NCBI GenBank assembly: GCA_963693305.1
Contig: OY855905.1
Location: 1,385,201-1,449,200 of the forward strand
Origin: Meandrina meandrites
Lineage: Eukaryota; Cnidaria; Anthozoa; Scleractinia; Meandrinidae
Direction: 5' to 3'
DNA: 64,000 nt
The notes beneath the pieces are model-generated. The model made no database searches, was not told the DNA's origin, and saw nothing but the letters and a program-made list of their open reading frames with translations. Below, one piece after another: positions 36,601 to 48,600 of this stretch. Every line of letters starts with the position of its first letter. Positions within the stretch are counted from its first letter, which is position 1. Both the position numbers and the translations under genes were made by a program.

Positions 36601-39600
36601 TCCCGTCCCGCATTCTGAAACCTCTATTTGTTGCCATATCCTGGTGACCTTCCAGCGCTGTCTTGAAACGATGCCAGTTTATATTGTTTTGCTTCTTTGA
36701 CATTCCCTTTGTACTGAACTTCTTTTTCACTTCTTGATTGTTTGCAATATGGTCTATATAGTAACATTTGGAGCAGAGTGCAATCATCCGATCTCCCTCA
36801 CATTCAAGCTTAAACAGACCAGGTGTTCTCCCACTCCACTTGTCCCATGCCAACCAATTCTTTTTTTGTTTTTCGAATTCTTCTCTCAGCTCCGGTTTTA
36901 CGATGTCCTCGAGTTTCTTACCAGAGATTGCCAAGTAGTTGCTGTCAGTGTCCATCTGTATCAGCTCGAAATCTTTTCTGTCAAAGTATCTGTCTAGGAA
37001 GTCATAATAAAATTCCAACATCCTCAGCTTTGCCAGCTGATACACCGCTATTCCTACCTGAAATGGGCGTCTGATTGTTATCCGTGCTTTTCTACTTTCT
37101 AACTCATATGCTTCTCCAATCTCATCTAGATCTGAGAAATATGCGCTTCGCAGGGCTCTGTCAACTACCTTCTCATCTTTGGTGTAGATTACGTTTGTTT
37201 GCCGTTCCAAGGCTTCGATTAGCTTACCATACCCACTGTTTCCCAACAGTTTGAATATATCCGCCAGCAGTGCTTTGCTTTTTTCTACATCCCCCGTTCG
37301 CCGCGCCTCCGTAACTTGTTCTACAAACCAGGGAAAGATTTTGGCCGGTGTGTAGTCAATTGTACGATAAACTCTTTTGATAACTGCCCCGTGATTCACG
37401 TACCAGAGTAGTAGAGGGGCGTACACAAGTATTTTCTGTGCTGACAACGTTCCCATTAGTTTCTTGTCTTCTCCTCTTTTTCTTCCTGTATCGCGCAAGT
37501 ATTTAAGCATATGCTCTGGGACAGCTTTGGCGGGTACCGGTTTGTTATGAAAGAACGGACACATTTCCTCGAACTTTTGGTGCAAGTGATTTGGAATCTC
37601 AATGTCTATTTCAGCATATCCGAACCAGCTTCTTTCTTTGAGTCTGTGCGTTAGTACTGGTGCACCGTCTATTTGGTACTCATCTGTATAGTGTACAACC
37701 CTTTCCTTTCCACAAGGCATATCTCTTAACATTGTTGAGAGATACAAGGCGTTGGCATCATATCCGAGGATGTTTTGGCAAAGTTTCGCGTCCCTTGGGA
37801 CCGTGTATTGATGTGATCTTATTCTGGTTTTTCCTACTTCATGGTATCTTGTGAAAACGAGGCTCGGTCCTCCAACAACTGCTTCTTTTAACATCTCATA
37901 TGCTTCTTTGCTTGGGGCATATAGTTCTGCGTTGCGTTCAATAGCTCCTCTTAAAAGGTAATGCAAACTCACACCTGGTATGCTGACTGCGTCTTTCATT
38001 ATATCGATTCCCTTCCCAGTGTAGAAGTTTCTCATCTTTTCTAAAGCCTCAAGTCCGGGGGCTACATCTAGATTATTGTAGTAACGTACCCAGTCTTTGA
38101 AGGTTTTCATTCCCTTTTCTCGGAACGTTTGTTTACAATCTTTCCATTCTGACAGTTTTAGTGTGAATTCATTTTTCAACTTTGAGTACCAATGCGGGTA
38201 ATCCGGCAATCCCGGGTAATCCAGCTTTTCAGGTCTGTCAAACCACTCGTATGGAAACCATGATTTTGTTGTCTTGCAGTCGTATGCCTTTACCCATTTC
38301 TCGTAGCTCGTTCCTGGGCCCAAGTAGTTGATTATGTCAAGAAAACGGAAGCCTGAAGTGAGTAAGAACATGATTTTGTTTCCATTCTTTGCCACTCTGA
38401 CTTTGTTGGTTGTGTCCGCAAGTTTTTCTGCGAAGTGTTTCTTTATCAGATTGAGATCGTAAGTCCCTGAGTTAAAGCCCAGTACTGGCACCTGATCACA
38501 CCATTCTTCAATCTTTTTTCTCTGATCTTTTGGTAGCAGGTTTACATCCGCTGGCATAAATTCATCTCTTACTTTTGTTCTTATGTTTTTACCGCGTCTC
38601 TCCAGCTCTTTCATGAACTTGCGGATCAACTCTGCGGGATCTTTTTCACAGATATGGGTTGTTTTCGGCGCTTGTTTTCCGTCTTGTGTGATGGTGGTTT
38701 CAAGAGTGTCACCGATGCTTACTGAGATTGGAACGTGTACGTTCTCGATTGTGAGCGTTGACGTCGGCTCCTTGCGCTGATTGTTGTCTCCGTATGCCTC
38801 AAAATCGTACAAAATAGCGTGTGGGTAACTTTTTGTTTTTGCTTCCGGTAGTTGTTCAATATATTTGTCTCCGACTTCGCAGGCCCAACACTCAATCACT
38901 CTGTAGCCAGCTTTTCTGAGATAAGCTGTTCTTCTCTTTGTTGCTTGAAAGAGATCTTCTCTTGTTCTGTCACCACGATCAATTATTTTGTTGCGGTCAG
39001 GGTAACATTTCGGACATCCGTGCCAGTAGCAACCGTGATACTGCAACACCAGCTTTTTCTCATGGTTGTAGCCATCAACTGGTCTTTTCTCTATCCAACG
39101 CTCTCCTCCGTGTCCTGACATTGCGTGGTGAATGGGGATTTTCCAATGCTTTGCTACGTACTCAAGCCACTGAATTGATTCTTTTGAGGCTTTATGTTTT
39201 GGGTAAAATGCTTTTTCATAAGCTGTCTGTGGTGCTTCGACCTTTTCTCCTGGACAATCTATTACTGTTTTACCTTGAGCACACCTTTCTACATGACGTT
39301 GTAAATGGGTTGCTTGTGTAAATCTTGCTTTGCAGTGGATGCATGCATAAGTTTTTCCCAACTTTTTAATGTCTTTTATTAAGAATGCGTGCTTCCCAAA
39401 AATACCGATTGTCATAACGTTTTTAAACTGCGGTGCAGGATTTCTTGCTAAATGCCATACAACTTCTTTTTCATCTACACGCTCTGGCACATATACCCTT
39501 ATTCCCAGCCAGCCTGAGAAAGCTGTGCCCTTATTCAGGTGCATTTCGACCTTTTCCAATTCATCCAGTGATGTTTTTGCGCAGTTCGTCGGTGTATCTC

Positions 39601-42600
39601 GGAGTTTGAAAAAACTCTTGGCTAGACCTTGTGCCGCTTTTGTACTTCGATCTGGTCTAGCTCCTTTGTGTACAGCAATACAGCGCCATAGACACATGTT
39701 ATCTCTATAGGTATCCAGTGCTACCATTGAACGACTATGTGCAAGGTTGCGCAGCCAGTTTGGTAAGGGTCCTGTTCCCATCAGCGGTTGACGGTCAAGC
39801 ACAACCTTTACATCAACATTAAAATGCTCCTCGAAAATCCACTTTGTGTTTGGTCTTTCGATACTATCCGCATCCAGACGTACAGCCTCCCTATTAATTA
39901 ACCAATTCTCCGCTTCTGCATATGTATTCATCCAAGGGGAGCCTTTATTTTGGTAGTAGAAAATTATGGTACCGTCTTCAATGTTACGTAACTTATATGA
40001 ATAAGTGTGCCTCATGTAAAATGATGTCCTCACGTTCTCTCTTATTTTTTCCATAAATTTTGGTGTGAGGTCTTTATTCAGATCTTTTATGAAGCGCCAT
40101 CTCTTGAACCGTCTCCCGCTTTTCTCTTCTATACCCTCAAATTTTGTGACTTCGTACAGATTCTGAATCTCATTCTGGTAGTCTGTCACATTTCTTATGT
40201 TATTCGGTTGAATGGGATCGAATTGTCTCAGAAGTTGTCTTTTGTTCTTATTTCTCGGTGGTGCTGTTGGTTGGTAAGGTTTTGGTTGTAATGGCTGTAA
40301 TACCTGTAATGACGGTTTATACCGCTGCTTTCTGGTTTCTGTTAGCGGCTCGACTAGCACATTCTTTATTATCTTTTTCACAGCGGGTACGTTTTCTGAA
40401 AGAAGTTGCGATAAATGTCGCAGTTCTGCGGGATCTATTTTTGCAAGTTCTTGTTCGAGAGATTCGAGGTCTACATTTTCAAAAGAACTGAAGTCTATCT
40501 CGTCCATTGTATATTATGTAGAAAAAATATTTTTTTATTTAATTAATTGTTGTTAACTTAATGTTGCATTCCTCTAAATGCTTGTCCCGCCGCCCTCTGT
40601 TTATGTTTCCTGCGTCCTTTTTGCTAAGTAGTATAGCCGGGACTAAACAAATACTATCTTTGGTGCACCTAAATTTTTTACCTCTTACGGGACTATAGTC
40701 AGGGAGCGAAGCTAAAACACGCGAGTTTTGCGAGCGTGGTTTGGCTTTGGTCCCTGACTACTAGTCCCGTAAAGAGGTTAAAAAATTTAGGTGCACCCAA
40801 AGTGGTATTTGTTTAGTCCCGGCTATACTACTCTTGAAATTCCTGGCCTGACTTCAATTAACTTAGTTTGTTCAAAGCTTCTCTAGGTGGAAAGCTTCCC
40901 TGCCTGAGCAAAAAATTACAATGGAGCCGGAGTGAGAAGGTTTACAGTTGTAACATGAAAAGATACTTCCCTTTAGCACATGCTAGATAAAACACAAAAG
41001 AAAAAATTAGACTGTTCCCAGCACCCTATTTTTCTGGCATTTTTCTTCAATCATTGAACACACAAAAAGAGTCACAAGAGAATTGGATGGCAGCACAAAA
41101 CGGGAGATGCGAGGGGTTGGGTGGGGGGGGGGGGCTATTTTGCCTTTGCTTGGCCCCCACCCCTAGCAGTTTTGTATTCATGCTCACTTCACTTGTTTGG
41201 TTATTTGGTATTGAAAAATTATAAACAGCCCAACCCGAAGACAAAACTCAGATCAGATTTTTAATCACAACAAAAAAGACTGCCCACCTCTTGATCTTCC
41301 AAAATATCAAAAGAGTTGAACTGGATACTGAAAAAGGAATGAAACCATTAATCTATTAAAACAACTAGTTACTGCATGTAATTTGTAAGCTTGCATTGAA
41401 AATCACACCCTAAGTACTTGGAGTACATTACTGGTCTTTACCCACCTGGGATATTTTTTTAAGATCTCACACATCCTCTTACTGAAGCCACACCTGGGAG
41501 CCTGCAGTAGAAATTATTGTAAAAAGGACAAATTATTATAATTGTTCTTTTATCACAATCGCTGAAAGCAAACATGCTACAAATATAAACTAGTGGTAAG
41601 CTGACAAACTTGTGCCACACACGACGAGTTCAGGTATGCCTTTTGTTTCATTTTTCTGTTGTTTTTCATGAAATTTTGTGCATGGACAGGACAGATTTGG
41701 GTACAGTGAGGTGCAGATTTGAGATTCAGTGTTGTTTTACAAGCAGCAGAGAAACATTAACTGTGTGGGTTTTATTAACTAATTATTTGCCCTTGATTGG
41801 TGTACACCACAGAATAAAATATTATTGTCAGTGACAGTCAAAGCAACTTCATTGTTTAACAGACAGAGTATGAATTTATACCAGAAAGTAACCAGCTTGA
41901 TTTAGACTGACAAATGTTTGATTGCCATACATGGTTGTGCCTTCGTGTACCAGGCTAAACATTCAGTGATCAGATCACAGGGTTACAACATTTGATTAGA
42001 AAACCTACAAGTCATACTGACTCCGCTTAAAAGCTGCACAAGGCTAGATGAAATGCAACATCCACAATATTGTTCGGTTCACAAACTCACATCAGGACTT
42101 CCTTTCATGAATACCATCACTGGGGCAGATGAAATCAATGACTGTAACCTAGAAGACAACAGCAACAATACTATCCATGAAATTAATGCCCACTGATGTC
42201 ACAGACTGACTGACTCTTCAAATGTTAAATATTATTTTGCATACATCTTTTGAAACATTTCAAGTTAACCAACAATGAGTGTGCAGTCAGTTGTCTTAGT
42301 GGTCAGAGGTTCCCTCCCTCCCTCCCTCTTGATTCCTTTCCACTGATCTAGTCAGTGTTAGAGTGTTTGGACGTGGGGACTCATGGCTGCTTTGTGGTAT
42401 GGCCGGCCTTATTTCAGGTCAGGGGGGGGGGGGAGGGGGGAGGGGGGGAGTGGATGGGGAGGAGGCTGACCACAATGGAGGTCCCCAGATGTCCCAGGCA
42501 CCCATCCACCATAATGGGTAGTTGGTTATGTCTGTGGTATATTGCTGTATATTTTCACAAATCTTGCAGTATTTTAGTGAGCCCATGGGTAGGATGAGGT

Positions 42601-45600
42601 CAAATTAATACAACAAAAATTAATACAAATAAAAAAAAGATTTTTTTTGAAATTATGTCAATGTACTATTTGACACACTAAAAATTATGTCTGATGGGAG
42701 AAAAATTTGTCCAACATTTTTCTTTCCCAGAATCTTAACTTTGAACTGCATTTTGCTTTCCAGACGGTTAGAAGACAGGACAAGAACAAACCCTGTTTAC
42801 CTACCCGTAACCCCTCTACCAAGTAGAGCTTTTTCAAAGCATTAGCCAGTAGTGACTTACTCATACAGCTGTACTACACAAAAGTGATTACCTTTTGTTA
42901 AGATCCTCATTTGTTGGTAATGTTGAAGCTAGATCTCCACTTGCTGCCAGTTCCTGAAATGCAAAAGTTAGTGTTATCCAAAACCAACAAAAATACACTG
43001 ACAATCAATATTTTTCTGCTATCTTACGCGCAGTGAAACAAATTATTTTCTAACCTTCACAATGTCTAGCCCTCCTATTAATTCACCATTTACATACAGC
43101 TGTGGATATGTCGGCCAGTTAGAATATACTTTCAAACCTGAAAATACACAATCAGAAAACATTCAATAGATGAACATCATGGCATAAGAAAATGTAGGAG
43201 ACACCTAACTATTAAGTGTGTTGGACTCTTGATTGAATTGTCCTGATTTGAGCCCCAGCCAGGGTCATTTGCATTGTGTTGTGTTCTTGGGCACGGCAAT
43301 TCACTCTCACAGTGCCTCTCTTCACCCAGGTTTATTTCAAGTGACTTTAGTGCTGAGAGGTGACCCTGTTGTGGAACTAGCATCCCATCCAGGGGAGAGT
43401 AGAAATACTCTTAGTCCTACTACACTGTAGTTGCTACAGAAGCAAGGGTTAAGATCCACTTGTCCTGACACAGACTAACCTTCAGGGTTTTCAATAAGGG
43501 CTGGCAGCCGGCAAAACTCGCCGGCTACTCCACACGTTTTCGCCGCCTACTTTGATTAACAACTTACTCGAATTTTAAAAATTAGAATGATAAATAATTT
43601 GCCACAACATGAACAGCGGATCGGCCAACCTTTAATTCGTTTAACGCAAAAGAAACTTGCCATAATTCTTGGTTAAAATATATTGACTCAGGGCTTGAAA
43701 TTTAGACCAATACGGTCGCCAATGCGACTAACATTTCATAAAAATTCTGCTTTCGTCACCAAAATGGCGACTACATTTCTGTGTGTTGACGATGAATAAC
43801 GGGCATTTCCTCAGACATTGTGCCCTTCCAAAAAGTTATATCGAAAGATCTTTGCTTCTAAGACATCCAAAATAAGAAAAGAAGTCAATCCATACTCTTC
43901 CTTTGCTGTAAAAGATTCTACCACATCGGAAAACTCGCAGAAAGCTTACCGTGTTTGAAATCGCCCCATGATGTTTTGCAAGCTCTTGAGCACGTCATGT
44001 ATGCCTATGGGTTGTGTCTCTTGTTGATTCCTTCGATAGTGGCCACAGAATCGTATATATTGTGTTTGTTTAAACCAAGTGATAAGATTGTTTTGTTTTT
44101 CCGTTTCAATATTTTATGTATTCAGTCCTTTTTCAGATTAAATTTCTAGAAATGATTTTAAACACTTTTGAACAAGGCCCTATTTGATTTTGCAATCTGG
44201 CGACTAAAAATTGCGTTTGGTGACTATTTTGTCTGCAAGATAATTAGAACCGTTGAATAAAAAGCTAGAAAATAGAGCATGTACATGGTTCTGTGAAAAA
44301 TGACCTAATTCTTATCCCAGAATGCAGGAAATGCACTCTTAGAGGCTCAGATTTTAAAAGGTTCCCGGGGGAGCATGCCCCCGGGCCCCCTAGAAGGTCG
44401 TGCCTGTGGCGCGAGTAACCCCTTCGCCGCCTACTTCTACAATTCTGCCGCCTACTTCAATTCTTATTGAAAACCCTGACCTTGCCTTATAATACAGATC
44501 ACTCTATGCATCAAATTATGCATAATTCTGTAACTTGAATATGTAGTCCATCACTTTTAAGCCATCCCCAGGAACAAAAATTAATATCCTGACCATTTGA
44601 CTGCCCTTGCAAGCAGTGCGCTAGTATCTACCTATTTATATGTTTATATTTTATTTATCCACAATGTGTACCTTGCCGAATACAATTTTTCTTTTGAAAT
44701 CTGCTTCATGTTTATTAATTATTACTACAATGCCCAGTCCAGCTGCAAAATTTCTTCTCCACCAGAGTTCATATTCTTTACAGCTTTTGAAATTCCATGA
44801 TTTTTTCCATGACCTTTTACATGACTTCTCCAAGTTTTCCATGACCTAAATTCCACCATTTTCTTGGAAATCATCTATTATTTTGGGCATGTTTTCACTA
44901 TTCTCTTCGGGAAAAAAACTAATTTCTTTTGTTCTTTTTTAATAAACATCATTTTCCATGACTTTCCATGACCCATACTTAAATTCCATGACTTTCCAGG
45001 CCTGGAAAATGAAATTATAAAATTCCATGACTTTCCAGGTTTTCCATGACCAGTACGAACCCTGTCCACACAGCATTTATTATTGCTACCATTACTATTA
45101 TTAAAAATAATGAATTTGTAACGACATGTACAATGTTCTTGTCAATGACATGTCTATTACCTTGTCTGACATCGTTATCTGTTAGAATGTCAAAGTGACT
45201 GTATTTTGCTCCCTGTTTATTCAACAGCTCCACCATCTGTCTACTGAATCCTAAAATCAGAATGGAACAATACCAAATATAAACATTCCATGCAAAAGAA
45301 ATGACACTTTTTTAATCCACTATAATAGGTTTGCAATAAGCAGAATTGCAAAACTGCCTCGCAGCAGTTAATTTGGACAAGTGTCAGGTAGAAACATTCC
45401 ACTCAATGAAATCAAGATAATATTATTATTGATGAAGACATGCATGCCTTACCACATCGAGGCTCCTGAGGCGATCCCTTCATGAACAGGACACAAGGTG
45501 CTCCATTTATAATATTTTTTAATCTTGTATTTATATCCTGTAAATGAAACAACAAATGAATACACTCTTTTTTTGGAAGAACCTTTTCTATAAAAACGCT

Positions 45601-48600
45601 GAGGCTGAGATTTACCAAAATTTTAAGAAAGTGCTAAGAACATACCCCGGGCTAAGAGTCGGAGAACATAATTATTTATTTTGCCAATTTGTTTTAATTT
45701 TTTGTTAAATGAGTGGTATAAATTAATTCAGAAATGTGGTCTAACAGTACAATTAACTCAATGCTTAAAAGGAAATACCGTAAACACCCGCAGATAAGCC
45801 GCACCTTTTTTCCAAAAATCGTTGCTCAAAATCGGGGGTGCGGCTTATCTGCAGGAACATTTCAAACAGGTGCTGTACATCAGTGAATTGACACTTTTAT
45901 AGAAGCCTTCGTTAGCAGATCCTTTAAACATTTTATGGTCGGTTTTCTAGAACAGGAAAACGTCACACATCACAAAATTTCCATTCCCCCACAAAGCTGT
46001 TTGCAGTGTCGATCGACGACGGCCTGTAATAAACTTCAACAGTAATCGATCGGCCCGGCCTCCACAAGCAAGAAAATTCCACGTTATTCTCGATTATTTG
46101 TGTGGTCGAACTTTGCCGTTTAGCACTTCGATGACAAATTGATTACACAACTATCTTTGTGCAACAAGTTTATCTCTGACAGTTGGCTCTCAAATCTATT
46201 TATTTGTGTGTCACGATAGCCACGAACAGCAGAATCTCCCTCCATCTTGAAACTTGAGTAAACAAACATCGTTCTCAGCCTAGTCCTAACGTGTTCGATC
46301 TAGTGCCTGGTTACTAAGCTACGAACGTTCGACGAACGAAAACACGCGCGTTCTTCGCAAAAATCTGTGGAAAAAAGTGTTGAATGAAGAAATACCTGTC
46401 AACAAGTACCAGAAAAAGATCAATCATATGTCAAAGTTAAAGAACATGATGCTCATTATATTAAAACGCTAAAATTGTGAGTAAGACTTTGATGTTCAAT
46501 TCCGTTTCATTGCTATGGTGAGTTACATTCGATGATGAAGAAGACTTAGAACTGAAGACTCTTTAACAAAAAACTTTTTTTCCAAAATTTAAGTTGCTAA
46601 ATTCAGGGTGTGGCTTATCTGCGGGTGTTTGCGGTATCTTAACATTGACAATGTTGTTTCCTTATTGCATGATGCACTATGTAGAACATCTCAGTTTGTA
46701 GCCCATCTTACACGAATAATGTGTGTAACTTAATTAAGAATGTCTTTAGAACATTTTCAGCCTCAAATTGTGAAAAAAATAAGAATGCACAGCCTCAGCC
46801 TCAGCCTCAAAATTAGAAGTTCTTAATATATGAAAGAGAGTATACTACAACCAACTAAACTAAACAAAAGTGGTGAAATCTTGGTAGTTTCTCTGCCTCT
46901 AGGCATTATTTTGTGTTCTGATATTATTTCATAAGTTAGACAGTGTTTCTTCAAAATATCAAACAACATGTAGCATAATTTCTTGATGAATTTTACACAC
47001 TCAGTGGTCTTGACAAACTTCAAAAATAATAATAAACAGTGTACAGTGCAACACTAAGATTATAATGAAGTCCCAAAGGACTGGGAAAATACCATGCTGG
47101 GATATTTGCTGGCCTGAAGAATATAATTGTCCATTTATACTCGTCTGGGGCCTCCTTTATAAAGACATTGGTTATATCAGTGTTGCACTGCAAAACAGCA
47201 AATGACCCCAAGCACTTCGCTGAACATAAATCGCAGACTAGAATAAAACTAGACCAAGTTACCTGTTTTGTGTCTTGTTCTTTTGCAGTAAAAGCAGGTG
47301 TGATGACATTAGCGTGTTGTTGTACTTTTTTGGTCAAGTTAGGAGCATTTGCTCCATCCAACCGATCTACAACTTTCTGGTTCTAAAGATGAAACAAAAG
47401 AATGTTTAAAAATGGCAACAAACTCAAACACAAAATTGGAACAAAAGCAGGATGTATTTAATTCCTTTAATTTTGCCAAGTAAGGAAAAAAATAATTTTA
47501 CTTCAAATACATACACCTTGATTTGCTAGTTTTGCGGAAGATACAAGCTGAAGCTGATATTTTATATGTTTCATTGTATTTTGTGAGCCCTCACTGGGCA
47601 AGCAAAAATGAGAGAGATGAGTAAAATGGACCAGGAATGATTCTTAATTAAGCATCTTGAACATACTATCACTGGCCTGTCTACAATTTACTATACACAC
47701 CTTGAAAAGGAGAAATGTCGGTACTGCACTGATTTCATATTTATGAGATACTTCCGGTAAATTTTCAGCCTCAAGCTGCAAATTGAAAAGAGGATGGAAA
47801 ATTAGTTGTAGGGTATAAACTATACCAAAAGTACACGTAAAAATATTTGATACCTGTTATTTACAGCTGTAATTATTACAGCTATGGCTATTTAATTAAT
47901 GTTAAGTTCTCATTTCTACAGCTAAGCTGATTCAACAGTTCTCCAATCCAGAAGACCTGATACAAACAGACAGCTGTCAGAGTAACATGCACATTGGCAA
48001 GTTGCACTAATAGTTGCAGCAAGCACACACATAAGGTTAAGGTAAAGTCTGCGTCAAGCCAAGTGGCCCATACCGCCAGAGCTAATCCCAGTTTCTGTAG
48101 CATGAAGCAACTAGAAGTATTCCTACTCCCCCATAGATGGGATGCTAGTCCATTGCAGGGTTACCCCCCAGCATTATTTCGGCTTACCCATTTATACACC
48201 TGGGTGGAGAGAAGCACTATGAGAGCAAAGTGTCTTGCTTAAGAACACAACAAAGTGCTCCGGCCAGGGCTTGAACCTGGACTGTTTGATCCAGAGGCCA
48301 ACACACTTACCATTAGGCCACTGCGCCTCCCATCAGCACACACATACACACTGTAAAATGAAAATGCCGACTGTGACCTACCTTATAAAATTTCACATGT
48401 GAGTTATCTTTAGCCAGTTCTATCATAACATCATTCATCTGAGTGCATTGTGGAGCCCATGGTGCATGAAAATGGACCACTGTGAGAACACTACGAGAAA
48501 CAAAACAAATAATGCACATGCAGATTGATTATCTAGCCTTTGGAATTCAGCAACAACAAGCAAAACTAAAAGAACAAAGGATTCCAACTTTACAGTATTG

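Larger units (their letters stand above)
21765..40832. mobile_element. Polinton/Maverick element, 19,068 bp
   Basis: It is bounded by identical 268-bp inverted repeats and flanked by CTTGAA (21760-21765, sharing one A with the left end, and 40833-40838), consistent with the 6-bp Polinton target duplication. The gene content is diagnostic: protein-primed PolB, retroviral-type integrase, A32/FtsK-like ATPase, adenain-like protease, and jelly-roll capsid genes. Early-type genes (INT, PolB) cluster at the right end, and structural genes fill the centre. Visible lesions are a frameshift in the minor-capsid-like gene, no ATG on the protease ORF, and a 2-kb non-coding block before the capsid gene. 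Confidence 0.95.

Noticed and set aside
48240..48333. Candidate tRNA gene from A- and B-box matches
   Set aside because: The cloverleaf does not complete and the homology extends into a SINE body also seen at 43200-43460.
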